From: Mesobacterium pallidum
Lineage (GTDB): Bacteria; Pseudomonadota; Alphaproteobacteria; Rhodobacterales; Rhodobacteraceae
Direction: 5' to 3'
Assembly (NCBI RefSeq): GCF_019966535.1
Contig: NZ_JAIMID010000009.1
Location: 62,001-126,000 of the forward strand
Length of the DNA stretch: 64,000 nt
The notes beneath the pieces are model-generated. The model was not told the origin of the DNA. It worked only from the letters and a program-made list of their open reading frames with translations, and made no database searches. The translations under genes were made by a program, and so were the position numbers. Of this stretch, positions 25,838 through 35,353 are shown piece after piece. Position 1 is the stretch's first letter. Each line of letters begins with the position of its first letter.

Positions 25838-27658
25838 TCACTCCTCGGACCACCAGACTTCGGGCAACCATTCGGTGCCCCAGTCCCCGTAAATCGGCAG
25901 CGTGTCGGGATAGCGCAAGCTGCTGGCATGGGCAATCATGCTGGCATCGCGCCGGTAGAAGGGGATGACGTAGCGGCCCGCCATCAGCGCCCGGTCGAGC
26001 GCCTTCACGGCGCCGGTAAAGACCTCCGGGTCCTCTGCTGTCAGCAAGGTGTCGATCATCGCGTCGACCGCGGGGCTTTTGACGCCCATCAGGTTGCGCG
26101 ATCCCGGCTGGTCGGCCTGGTCGGACGCCCAGTAATAGCGCTGCTCGGTGCCGGGCGACAGCGACAGGGCGCGTTCGAAATAGGTGACGTCGAAATCGAG
26201 CGCATTCTTGCGCTCTTCCCATTGCGCATCGTCCACCGTCGAGACGGTGACCTGCATGCCGAGGCGTTCCAGCGCACGGGCATATATGTCCATGATCGAC
26301 TGGGTTTCCTGGCTGCCCTTGCGCAGCAGCACCTCGAAGGCGAAGGGCTGGCCATCCGGGCCGCGCAGCTGGCCATCCTCGACCGTCCAGCCGGCCTCGG
26401 CCAGCAGGTCCGAGGCGGCGCGGATGCCCGCGCGGTTGCGGGCCGAGCCGTCCGAGACGGGCAGGTCGTAACCCTCGAGCGCGCCGGGGGGCAGGTCGGC
26501 GGCGAACGGCTCGAGCAGGTCGCGCACGACGCCAGTCGCCGGGCCATGCTCCATCCCCAGGCTGGAGTTCGAGAAATAGGACGTGATGCGCGGCTGGCGC
26601 CCGCCGGTCAGCGTGTCGTTGACATATTCGAAGTTGAACGCCTGGATCATCGCCTCGCGCACGCGCCAATCGGCAAAGACCGGGCGGCGGGAATTCATCA
26701 CCAGCCCCTGCATGCCCGAGGGGCGCTGGTCGGGGATCTCGGATTTCACGACATCGCCGCTGTCGATGGCCGGAAAGTCGAACCGGGTCTGCCAGAGCTC
26801 GGCGTTCTGTTCGCGCAAAACGGTGAGCGTGCCGGCCTTGAACGCCTCGAAGACCACGCCCGCGTCGCCGAAATACTCGATCCGGATCTGGTCGAAATTG
26901 TTGGTGCCGCGCCGCAGGCCCAGGTCCGCGCCCCAGTAATCGGGATCGCGCTGGAAGGTCACGTAGCGGCCGGGCTCGTAATCGCCGATGACGTAAGGCC
27001 CTGAACCGATGGGCACATCCGAAAGGCTCGACCGGGTGAAATCGGTGTCGTCCCACTGCGCCTTTTTCAGGATCGGCCGCAGCCCGGCGATCAGCGCCAG
27101 TTCTGCATTGTCCTCGGAAAAGGCGATGCGGATCGTCCGCTCGCCCACCTGCTCGATCCCCGACACCGAGGTCCAGAAGGTCAGGTAGCGGGGATGGCCA
27201 ACGGTGCCGAGCGTCTCGAAGGACCAGATCACGTCTTCGACAGTGACAGGGCTGCCGTCGCTGAACCGCGCTTCGGGCCGCAGGGTGAATTCGACCCATT
27301 CCCGATTCGGCCCCGTCTCGATCGATTCGGCGAGCAGACCGTAAAGGGTGAAGGGTTCGTCCCGGCTGCGGCCCATCAGGCTTTCATAAAGATGAGCGCG
27401 CTGTTGCCAGGGCGCGTTGCCTTTCAGGATGAAGGGATTGAGCGAGTCGAAGGTCCCGACCTCGCCGAAGGTGATCCGCCCGCCCTTCGGTGCCTCGGGG
27501 TTGGCATAGGGCAGCGACACAAAATCCGGTGGGAGCGCGGGATAACCATACATAGCTATGCCATGCGCGGGCTCGGCCAAAGTCGGGCCGGATAGCCCGA
27601 AAACCGCGAGGGCCGCCAGCCCGACCAGCGGGGCGACATGGAAATAGTTCGGTCGCAT
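25838..27658 (-). CDS. YejA-like extracellular peptide-binding protein
   Basis: A 606-residue solute-binding protein of ABC transporter family 5 (SBP_bac_5): signal peptide (about 1-28), then the family opening GGRITFGEVGTFDSLNPFIL and EFTLRPEARFSDGSPVTVEDV. The length and ending (YPDTLPIYGDWGTEWLPEVWW) match YejA, the binding protein of the peptide/microcin C importer YejABEF. No yejB, yejE or yejF lies in the flanking genes, so it is an orphan here. Periplasmic. A possible promoter TTTGAA-17-TTAATC lies on the minus strand at about 27680-27710. Confidence 0.9.
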   Translation of the reverse strand: MRPNYFHVAPLVGLAALAVFGLSGPTLAEPAHGIAMYGYPALPPDFVSLPYANPEAPKGGRITFGEVGTFDSLNPFILKGNAPWQQRAHLYESLMGRSRDEPFTLYGLLAESIETGPNREWVEFTLRPEARFSDGSPVTVEDVIWSFETLGTVGHPRYLTFWTSVSGIEQVGERTIRIAFSEDNAELALIAGLRPILKKAQWDDTDFTRSSLSDVPIGSGPYVIGDYEPGRYVTFQRDPDYWGADLGLRRGTNNFDQIRIEYFGDAGVVFEAFKAGTLTVLREQNAELWQTRFDFPAIDSGDVVKSEIPDQRPSGMQGLVMNSRRPVFADWRVREAMIQAFNFEYVNDTLTGGRQPRITSYFSNSSLGMEHGPATGVVRDLLEPFAADLPPGALEGYDLPVSDGSARNRAGIRAASDLLAEAGWTVEDGQLRGPDGQPFAFEVLLRKGSQETQSIMDIYARALERLGMQVTVSTVDDAQWEERKNALDFDVTYFERALSLSPGTEQRYYWASDQADQPGSRNLMGVKSPAVDAMIDTLLTAEDPEVFTGAVKALDRALMAGRYVIPFYRRDASMIAHASSLRYPDTLPIYGDWGTEWLPEVWWSEE

Positions 27659-27737
27659 TTGCGAAACAATCCCGATCTGCTCTTGTTTTCTTGGGACCGA
27701 GATTAACCCGGGATAGCTGCCTTTTCAAACTTTTAGC

Positions 27738-27766
27738 TTGGACTCCTCTCGCAAGGGGTCTATAAC
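27738..27766 (+). promoter_or_regulatory. sigma-70-type promoter for small RNA
   Basis: TTGGAC (27738-27743), a 17-base spacer and TATAAC (27761-27766), pointing into a short segment that ends at a terminator 82 bases further on, with no protein frame between. Confidence 0.6.
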
Positions 27767-27772
27767 AAGGGC

Positions 27773-27848
27773 ACTGCTCGATAGGTTTCTTGCCTGTATG
27801 AAACCTGCCTCAATAACTTAACGCCCGCTTCGTGCGGGCGTTTTTTTT
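27773..27848 (+). ncRNA. candidate small RNA, about 76 nt
   Basis: It starts about seven bases after the -10 at 27761-27766. A perfect seven-base-pair hairpin AGGTTTC / GAAACCT (27783-27806) with loop TTGCCTGTAT is followed by a single-stranded stretch (CTCAATAACTTA) and a strong terminator. It sits in the divergent gap between the YejA-like gene (minus) and bdhA (plus), with its own promoter and terminator. I do not recognise the family. Confidence 0.55.
27821..27848 (+). terminator. Rho-independent terminator
   Basis: Stem ACGCCCGC / GCGGGCGT with a five-base loop; the T of the stem continues into a run of eight Ts. No protein gene lies upstream on this strand, so it ends the small-RNA candidate. 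Confidence 0.9.
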
Positions 27849-27966
27849 GGGCAGGGTTCCGCGTGTCCCCCCTCATGACAGACCCCCGGCCGGCGCGCCA
27901 GTGGCCGTCCCTCACCCCTTGCGCACAAGGGGTCACGAAGCTGTGCAGGGTTGAACTTCTTTGCAG

Positions 27967-27986
27967 GTGCAGCATTACTCCTGCAC
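27967..27986. promoter_or_regulatory. inverted repeat upstream of bdhA
   Basis: GTGCAG-cattactc-CTGCAC, 28 bases before the bdhA start, with further TTTGCAGG and CTGTGCAGG nearby. GCAG/CTGC dyads are bound by PhaR, the PHB-responsive repressor of Paracoccus and Rhodobacter, so this is a possible PhaR operator. Inference. Confidence 0.4.
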
Positions 27987-28014
27987 AGGTTCACTTGGAC
28001 AGAAGGAGAGTGAG

Positions 28015-28788
28015 ATGTCACTCAAGGGCAAGACCGCGATCATCACGGGTTCCAATTCGGGAATCGGCCTGGGCGTCGCCCGGGAACTGGCCAAGGCGGG
28101 CGCGGACGTGATTCTCAATTCCTTTACCGATAACGAGGAAGACCATGCGCTGGCCAGGAGCCTGGGCGAGGAATTCGGCGTCTCGGCCCGCTACATCAAG
28201 GCGGACATGTCTAAGGCGGACGAGTGCCGTGCGCTGGTCGAGCAGGCGGGCAGCTGCGACATCCTGGTGAACAATGCCGGCATCCAGCACGTCGCCCCGA
28301 TCGAGGATTTCCCGATCGAGAAATGGGACGCCATCGTCGCGATCAACATGTCCTCGGCGTTTCACTGCACCGCCGCCGCGCTGCCGATGATGCGCAAGGC
28401 GGGCTGGGGGCGGGTGGTCAACATCGCCTCGGCCCACGGTCTCACGGCCTCGCCCTACAAGGTGGCCTACGTCGCGGCCAAGCATGGCGTCGTCGGCATG
28501 ACCAAGGTGACCGCACTGGAGACGGCCAAGGAAGACATCACCTGCAACGCGATCTGCCCGGGCTACGTGCTGACCCCGCTGGTCGAATCCCAGATCCCCG
28601 ACACGGCCAAGAAGTACGGCATGACCGAGGAGGAGGCGAAGGAGAAGGTCATCCTCGAGCGGCAGCCGTCGAAGCAATTCGCCACGGTCGAGCAGATCGG
28701 CGGGACGGCGGTGTTCCTGTGCTCGGACGCGGCGGCGCAGATCACCGGCACGACGATCTCGGTCGACGGGGGCTGGACGGCACTTTGA
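28015..28788 (+). CDS. bdhA: 3-hydroxybutyrate dehydrogenase
   Basis: A 257-residue short-chain dehydrogenase: cofactor loop TGSNSGIG (11-18), NNAG (87-90), and the catalytic Ser139, Tyr152 and Lys156 (ASAHGLTASPYKVAYVAAKHG region). The substrate-binding loop (CPGYVLTPLVESQIPD) and length match (R)-3-hydroxybutyrate dehydrogenases, which make acetoacetate in PHB breakdown. AAGGAG precedes the ATG. The following patatin gene fits a PHB-degradation pair. Confidence 0.94.
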   Translation: MSLKGKTAIITGSNSGIGLGVARELAKAGADVILNSFTDNEEDHALARSLGEEFGVSARYIKADMSKADECRALVEQAGSCDILVNNAGIQHVAPIEDFPIEKWDAIVAINMSSAFHCTAAALPMMRKAGWGRVVNIASAHGLTASPYKVAYVAAKHGVVGMTKVTALETAKEDITCNAICPGYVLTPLVESQIPDTAKKYGMTEEEAKEKVILERQPSKQFATVEQIGGTAVFLCSDAAAQITGTTISVDGGWTAL

Positions 28789-28824
28789 CCTCGGGGTGAG
28801 GGGCTGGCACCACATGAAGGTCTG

Positions 28825-28869
28825 GTGGGGGCCAGCCCCACACCCCCGGAGTTTATTGGCACAATGAAG
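28825..28869 (+). repeat. dispersed intergenic repeat, copy 6
   Basis: Hairpin GTGGGG-gccag-CCCCAC, then five Cs and the tail GGAGTTTATTGGCACAATG-AAG. It lies between bdhA and the patatin gene. A truncated tail (ACATGAAGG) also lies at 28812-28820. Confidence 0.75.
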
Positions 28870-28919
28870 TTGGATCGGGTCCCTTGGGGAGGGTGGTGCC
28901 TGACGGTATAGGTGACCGA

Positions 28920-29960
28920 ATGGCACGGAAGACGAAGAAGAAGATCAACATCGCGCTTCAGGGCGGAGGGGCGCATGGCGCATTCACCTGGGGCGTGCTC
29001 GAGGGGCTGCTGGATTGCGACGAGATCGAGATCTGCGGCATCTCCGGCGCCTCGGCCGGGGCCGTGAACGGCGCGGCGCTGAAGTCGGGTTTCGCCGCCG
29101 ACGGGCGGCAGGGCGCGCGCGCGGCGCTGGCCGAACTGTGGGAGGCGCTTGGCGCGATCGACGACGCGGCGATGCCGGCCTGGATGGACCTGTCGGATGC
29201 TGTCGCCCTGTCACGTCGTATGGATTACCTGCCGGGCTACCAGATCGCCGAGGCGATGGGGCAGATGTTCTCGCCCTACGCCTGGGGGCCGTTCTACCGC
29301 CACCCGCTTGAGCCGGTGGTCGACAAGTTCGATTTCGGCAAGGTCTGCCATCGCGAGGGGCCGCACCTGCACATCTGCGCCACCAACGTGCGGACGGGCA
29401 AGGTGCGGGTCTTCGCCGGCGAAGAGGTGACGGCCAAGGCGATCCTTGCCTCGGCCTGCCTGCCGACGCTGTTCAAGGCGGTCGAGCTGCCCGACCCGCG
29501 GACCGGCAAGATCGAGGCCTTCTGGGACGGCGGCTATACCGGCAACCCGGCGCTGTTCCCGCTGTTCGAGCCGCATTTGCCCGACGACATCATCGTGGTG
29601 AATATCAACCCGCTGGTGCGCGAGGAGGTGCCGCGCACGCCGCAGGACATCCGCAACCGGATCAACGAGATCAGCTTCAACTCCTCGCTCTTGCGCGAGT
29701 TGCGTGCCATCGGCTTTGTGCAGCGGCTGCTGGACGACGGCCACGTGGCGGATGGGGCGATGAAACGGGTGCGGGTGCACATGATCGCCGATGACGAGCT
29801 GATGAACGAGCTGTCGGTGGCGACCAAGTTGCTGCCCCTGCCGGGTGTCATGGGCCAGTTGCGCAGCGCGGGGCGGTCGGCGGCCGAGGCGTTCCTGGGC
29901 CGGCATCTCGAGGACATCGGGGTGCGGGATTCCATGAACCTGAGCGAGATGTATGGCTGA
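28920..29960 (+). CDS. patatin-like phospholipase/esterase
   Basis: A 346-residue patatin-fold hydrolase: oxyanion motif LQGGGAHGAF (13-22), nucleophile Ser45 in GASAG (43-47), and the second catalytic residue Asp203 in DGGYTGNP. No signal peptide, so cytoplasmic. Placed after bdhA, it may act on PHB or granule lipids rather than membranes; that is inference from context. AGGTGA precedes the ATG at 28920; the frame is open to 28884. Confidence 0.9.
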   Translation: MARKTKKKINIALQGGGAHGAFTWGVLEGLLDCDEIEICGISGASAGAVNGAALKSGFAADGRQGARAALAELWEALGAIDDAAMPAWMDLSDAVALSRRMDYLPGYQIAEAMGQMFSPYAWGPFYRHPLEPVVDKFDFGKVCHREGPHLHICATNVRTGKVRVFAGEEVTAKAILASACLPTLFKAVELPDPRTGKIEAFWDGGYTGNPALFPLFEPHLPDDIIVVNINPLVREEVPRTPQDIRNRINEISFNSSLLRELRAIGFVQRLLDDGHVADGAMKRVRVHMIADDELMNELSVATKLLPLPGVMGQLRSAGRSAAEAFLGRHLEDIGVRDSMNLSEMYG

Positions 29961-29963
29961 CGC

Positions 29964-30719
29964 CTATTCCGCGGCGCGGTCGGCGGCCTCTTCCGGCGGC
30001 TGCGCCGGGTTCTTGGAGTTGGGATAGACGAGGCCGGCCGAGATCACCAGCTTGGCCGCGTCCTCCACGCTCATGTCGAGCTCGATCACGTCTTCTTGCG
30101 GGAAATACAGCAGGAAGCCCGAGGTCGGGTTGGGCGTGGTCGGGACAAAGACGCTGACCAGTGCAGAGCCGCCACCGCCGCGCGCCGCGATCTCGCCCTT
30201 GGCCATGGTCGAGATGAAGCCGATGGCCCAGATGCCCTTGCGGGGATATTCGATCAGGCAGGCGACCTCGAAGCTGCGTTCGGACTGGGCAAAGACCGTC
30301 TCGGCGATCTGCTTGATGCCGGAGTAGATCGAGCGGACGACCGGCATCCGGTCGACCATGCTTTCGGCCCAGCGGAGGAAGCTGCGGCCGATGAAGCCCT
30401 TGGCGACCCAGCCGACGAAGATCGTGAACAGCAGGAAGATGACCACGCCGACGCCGCGGATGTTGATGTGGACGTCTTCGCCGATCCAGTAATTGTAGCG
30501 CTCGAACCCGACGAGGCGGCGGATGATCGCGTCGGGGTGATAGCCCGCCGGCACGAAGGGCAGCACGAAGCTGTCGACCCAGCCGATGAAGCTCCAGAGC
30601 AGCCAGATGGTGATCGAGATCGGAAAGATGACGATGAGCCCGGTCAGAAAGCTCGACCGCAGGCTCGAGAACCAGCCGGGGCGGCGCGGATGGGGGTCGT
30701 CGTCGAAAGGTGTGTTCAT
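29964..30719 (-). CDS. DUF502 family membrane protein
   Basis: A 251-residue protein with two N-terminal membrane helices (about 20-42, FLTGLIVIFPISITIWLL; and about 86-104, GVVIFLLFTIFVGWVAKG) and a cytoplasmic C-terminal domain with RMPVVRSIYSGIKQI and VFVPTTPNPTSGFLLYFP, the core motifs of DUF502. Function unknown in bacteria. I prefer the ATG at 30719; the frame is open to 30791, but the extra residues look non-coding. Neither start has a good SD. It converges with the patatin gene, three bases apart. Confidence 0.85.
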   Translation of the reverse strand: MNTPFDDDPHPRRPGWFSSLRSSFLTGLIVIFPISITIWLLWSFIGWVDSFVLPFVPAGYHPDAIIRRLVGFERYNYWIGEDVHINIRGVGVVIFLLFTIFVGWVAKGFIGRSFLRWAESMVDRMPVVRSIYSGIKQIAETVFAQSERSFEVACLIEYPRKGIWAIGFISTMAKGEIAARGGGGSALVSVFVPTTPNPTSGFLLYFPQEDVIELDMSVEDAAKLVISAGLVYPNSKNPAQPPEEAADRAAE

Positions 30720-30811
30720 CGGGTTGGTCGATCGGGAGCTCGGGCAGGGGTTGAGAGGCCGGTTGCCGCAACGCGGCCGGTCAGGGGTCATTTAGGGCCA
30801 ACGGCCGGGCA

Positions 30812-31731
<920 letters not shown>

Positions 31732-31735
<4 letters not shown>

Positions 31736-32616
31736 TGGGCAGATTCTCCGGAGACGTAGCGGGCCGCGGCCTTGAGCGCGCGATCCAGCGCGGCGCGCGG
31801 ATCGGCGCCGGAAAGCTCGGCCGCGATATGCGCGGCCATGAATGTGTCGCCCGCGCCGGTGACGCGGGTCACCATCACTTCGGGCGGGGTGAGCGTGACT
31901 AGGCCGTGGCTGCCCGCCGATGCGGCGGGCTTGCCGCCATCGGTGACCAGCACCCGGTCGGCCCCGGCCGCGACCAGCCCCTCGGCGGCCTTGGGCGCAT
32001 CCGCGAAGTCGCAATGGCACAGCAGCCCGGCCTCTTCGAGGTTGACGTAGAGCGTGGCGCCGGACCGGTTCAGGAAAGGCCGCAACCGTTCCGCCTTGCC
32101 GGGCGAGGCGGGGGCCACGTGCAGGCCCGCGTTCGCGAACAGCGGGCTGTGCGCGATCTCGGTCAGCAGCGGCACCGTCAGGTTGCCGTCCAGCACCACG
32201 GGGCCCTCGTAGGGCGCCTGCTCGGTCCCGAGACGTCCGTCGGCCAGCGGGCGCAGGATCTTGTCGCCCGCCGCCTCGAGCGAATGGGCATCGGCAATGG
32301 CGGCGATCAGCCCGTTGGCGCCCTCGACCGCCATGTAGACATCGGTCGGCAGATCCTCGGAGCGGTAGAGGAAGGATGTGACCATCCCCATCCCTTCGGC
32401 CTCGGCCACCAGCTCGTGCCCCTCGCTGTCCTGGCCGATGGCCGACAGCAGCACGGGCCGCAGGTCGAACCGGGTGAAGGTCATGGCGATGTTCATCGCC
32501 ACGCCGCCGGGCAGGCGGGTGATGCGCCCGGGCACGTCGGCCCCGTGCTTCATGTGCCGGTCGGACCGACCGATGATGTCCCACAGGACCGCGCCGATGC
32601 AAAGAATATCCGTCAT
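31732..32616 (-). CDS. psuK: PfkB-family pseudouridine kinase
   Basis: A 294-residue PfkB/ribokinase-type sugar kinase: N-terminal substrate motif LPGGVAMNIAMT and C-terminal anion hole and catalytic base RVTGAGDTFMAAHIA. The tight coupling to psuG (four-base overlap) identifies the substrate as pseudouridine, which it phosphorylates at the 5' position. The frame continues far upstream, but the ATG at 32616 gives the normal family length. It is divergent from the HupE-like gene. Confidence 0.9.
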
Positions 32617-32718
32617 GCGCCCATTTGACCGACCTATTGGCCCGGCGCAAGGCGGGGCGTGCCTTGATCTTTGCTGCCCGCGGGTCATCCTGTGCCGAAA
32701 CCTTGGGGAGAGCTCACC

Positions 32719-34026
32719 TTGTTCGCATATATTCGCCGCCTGGCCTTCTTGGCCGCCGCGATGCTGGCCGTTCCGGCCGCCGCGCATGAAATCCAGCCGG
32801 CGATTGCCGACCTGACACTGTCGGGCGAGGCCGCGCGGATGGACCTGGCCTTCAACGCCGAGGTCTTCCTGGCCGGGATCGACGTGGACGGCGTCGCCGA
32901 CACCAACGAAACCGAGGGGTCGGACGATTACGACGCCCTGCGCGCCCTGGCACCCGATCAGATCGCCGAACGGCTGCGCGGCGCCTTTCCGGGCACGGCA
33001 GATGTGCTGTATCTCGAGACCGGGACCGGGGCTGTGGTGCCCTTTGCCATCGACACCGTGGACGTGCCCGAGGTCGGCAATACCGACCTTGCGCGGATGA
33101 CCACGCTGGGGCTGACGGCCGATCTGCCGGACGGGGTGCAGACCGCCGCGCTGGCCTGGCCCGAGGGGTGGGGAGAGTTGATCCTGCGCCAGCAAGGCGT
33201 CGAGGAGCCCTTTACCGGCCTTGTCGGCCCCGGCGAGACGTCGCCGCAGATCCCGGTGGCGGGCGGGCTGCAACAGACCGGGCTGGTGGCCTTCCTGTCC
33301 TATATCCCCGTCGGGTTCGACCACATCCTGCCGCTGGGGCTGGACCACATCCTCTTCGTCCTGGGCCTGTTCCTGCTGGCACCGGGGGTGCGACCGCTGC
33401 TGTGGCAGGTCACGGCCTTCACCGCCGCGCACACGGTCACGCTGGCGCTTGGCGCGCTGGGGATCGTCACCATCCCCGGCTCCATCGTGGAGCCGATCAT
33501 CGCCGCCTCCATCGTCTATGTCGCGGTCGAGAATATCTTTACCGATGGCCTCAACCCCTGGCGGCCGGTCATCATCTTTGTCTTCGGCCTGCTGCACGGG
33601 CTCGGCTTTGCCAGCGTACTGGGGGAGTTCGGCCTGCCTGAGGGCCAGTTCATCCCGGCGCTGCTGGGCTTCAACATTGGCGTCGAGATCGGCCAGCTGA
33701 CGGTGATCGCCGTCGCCTTCCTGATCGCCTGGGCCACCATACGCCTGTCGGAGTTCGGCGAGGTGAACCGCGTTCAGGCCATCGTCTACCTGGCGGCCGC
33801 GCTGGTGCTGGTGCCGCTGGCGCTGATCCCGGTCGCCGCGATGGGCGGCGAGATGGCCGAAGCGCTGCCGCCGCTGCTTGTTACAATCGCGATTCTCGCG
33901 GGGCTCTGCGGGGCCGCCTCGGCCGCCGGCGGGGTCGGTGTCTACCGCCGCATGGTCGAGATGCCGGCCTCCTTCCTGATCGCCCTCGTGGGCGCCTATT
34001 GGTGCGTCGAACGCGTTTTTCTCTAG
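32719..34026 (+). CDS. HupE/UreJ-like membrane protein
   Basis: A 435-residue protein: signal sequence (about 1-24, ending AAAHEIQP), an extracytoplasmic domain (about 25-190), then a HupE/UreJ_2-type membrane domain of about seven helices (200-430). It contains FDHILPLGLDHILFVLG, FTAAHTVTLAL and the conserved FGLLHGLGFA. The histidines suggest metal (Ni/Co) binding. No hydrogenase or urease genes are near. TTG at 32719 has GGGGAGAG upstream, so I chose it; an ATG at 32761 is the alternative. Confidence 0.85.
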   Translation: MFAYIRRLAFLAAAMLAVPAAAHEIQPAIADLTLSGEAARMDLAFNAEVFLAGIDVDGVADTNETEGSDDYDALRALAPDQIAERLRGAFPGTADVLYLETGTGAVVPFAIDTVDVPEVGNTDLARMTTLGLTADLPDGVQTAALAWPEGWGELILRQQGVEEPFTGLVGPGETSPQIPVAGGLQQTGLVAFLSYIPVGFDHILPLGLDHILFVLGLFLLAPGVRPLLWQVTAFTAAHTVTLALGALGIVTIPGSIVEPIIAASIVYVAVENIFTDGLNPWRPVIIFVFGLLHGLGFASVLGEFGLPEGQFIPALLGFNIGVEIGQLTVIAVAFLIAWATIRLSEFGEVNRVQAIVYLAAALVLVPLALIPVAAMGGEMAEALPPLLVTIAILAGLCGAASAAGGVGVYRRMVEMPASFLIALVGAYWCVERVFL

Positions 34027-34043
34027 GAAAACGCGGCATAAGG

Positions 34044-34075
34044 GGCAGGGGCTGCGGATCGCCCGTGCCCCTGCC
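34044..34075 (+). terminator. stem-loop after HupE-like gene
   Basis: GGCAGGGGC / GCCCCTGCC, nine base pairs with a 14-base loop, 17 bases after the stop codon. No T-run, so it may be a stabiliser or a Rho-assisted stop. It lies just before the Pho box. Confidence 0.5.
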
Positions 34076-34103
34076 GAAGCGTCATTTGGGGCCGCGGCGG
34101 GCC

Positions 34104-34132
34104 CTGTCATAAACCTGTTACACGAGTGTCAC
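34104..34132 (+). promoter_or_regulatory. Pho box, three direct repeats
   Basis: CTGTCAT (34104-34110), CTGTTAC (34115-34121) and GTGTCAC (34126-34132), each 11 bases apart with AT-rich four-base spacers. This is the classical PhoB binding arrangement, 80 bases before the pstS start. PhoB is encoded at the end of the same operon. Confidence 0.93.
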
Positions 34133-34211
34133 AAAAGCATCGCGACCCGGCTGGTAGTCCCCGCCCCGAAGGCTGCCCCCATGTGGCCTCGTTGTGAAAC
34201 AGGAGAGACAT

Positions 34212-35252
34212 ATGTCCATCGCGAAACTCACCGCCTCCGCCCTGACGATCGCCGCCGTTTCGGCCTCGGCCGCTGCCGCACGCGACAACGTGCAGGTCGC
34301 CGGCTCGTCGACCGTGCTGCCCTACGCCTCGATCGTCGCCGAAGCCTTTGGCGAGAACTTCGACTTCCCGACGCCGGTCGTGGAATCGGGCGGCTCCTCG
34401 GCTGGCCTCAAGCGCTTCTGCCAGGGTGTCGGCGAAGAGCACACCGACATCGCGAACGCCTCGCGCGCCATCCGCGAAAAGGAAATCGCGGCCTGCGCCG
34501 AGAACGGCGTGACCGACATCATCGAAGTCCGCATCGGCTATGACGGCATCGTGTTTGCCTCGCAGCTCGACGGCCCGGACTACACCGCCTTTACCGAGGC
34601 CGACATCTTCAACGCCCTGGCGCCGAAGGTCATGGTCGACGGCCAGCTGGTCGACAACCCGCACAAGCTGTGGTCGGACTTCAACCCCGATCTGCCCAGC
34701 GAAGAGATCCTGGCCTTCATTCCCGGCACCAAGCACGGCACTCGTGAAGTGTTCGAAGAGAAGGTCGTCGCGGCCGGCTGCGAAGTCACCGGCGCCCTGG
34801 AAGCCATGATCGCCGGCGGCATGTCGGAAGACGACGCCGAAGACGCCTGCCTCGCAGTCATGTCGGACGGCCGCGCCGTGGACATCGACGGCGACTACAC
34901 CGAGACGCTCGCCTCGATCGACGCCAACGCCAACGGCATCGGCGTGTTTGGCCTCGCGTTCTACGAGAACAACACCGACAAGCTGAAGGTCGCCACCATG
35001 TCCGGTGTCGAGCCGACCACCGAGACCATCTCGACCGGCGAATACCCGGTGTCGCGGCCGCTGTACTTCTACATCAAAAAGGCCCACATCGGCGTGATCC
35101 CCGGCCTGAAGGAATATGCCGAGTTCTTCGTCAGCGACGAGATCGCCGGCCCCGATGGCCCGCTGGCCGAATACGGCCTCGTGTCCGACCCCGAGCTGGC
35201 GGCAACGCAAGCCAAGGTCGCCGACGAGCGGACCATGAACGAAGGTATGTGA
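34212..35252 (+). CDS. pstS: phosphate-binding protein PstS
   Basis: A 346-residue periplasmic phosphate receptor of the Pst ABC transporter. Signal peptide about 1-23 (ASAAAA), then DNVQVAGSSTVLPYASIVAEA, ESGGSSAGLKRFC and DIANASRAI, where serines and aspartate bind phosphate. The ATG at 34212 has AGGAGA upstream. It lies behind the Pho box and is followed by a terminator-like hairpin before pstC, which fits a higher level of PstS than of the membrane parts. Confidence 0.96.
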   Translation: MSIAKLTASALTIAAVSASAAAARDNVQVAGSSTVLPYASIVAEAFGENFDFPTPVVESGGSSAGLKRFCQGVGEEHTDIANASRAIREKEIAACAENGVTDIIEVRIGYDGIVFASQLDGPDYTAFTEADIFNALAPKVMVDGQLVDNPHKLWSDFNPDLPSEEILAFIPGTKHGTREVFEEKVVAAGCEVTGALEAMIAGGMSEDDAEDACLAVMSDGRAVDIDGDYTETLASIDANANGIGVFGLAFYENNTDKLKVATMSGVEPTTETISTGEYPVSRPLYFYIKKAHIGVIPGLKEYAEFFVSDEIAGPDGPLAEYGLVSDPELAATQAKVADERTMNEGM

Positions 35253-35278
35253 TCCGAAAGGGTTTCGGCCCACGGATC

Positions 35279-35312
35279 GGGGGCGGCATATTCCGCCGCC
35301 CCCTTTTCTTTT
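35279..35312 (+). terminator. attenuating terminator between pstS and pstC
   Basis: GGGGGCGGC / GCCGCCCCC, nine base pairs with a seven-base loop and TTTTCTTTT after it. It is inside the pst operon, so it probably lets only part of the transcripts continue. Confidence 0.85.
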
Positions 35313-35353
35313 AGAACCTTTTTACGCGACAAGCAGACCTGATCGGGGGGCAC

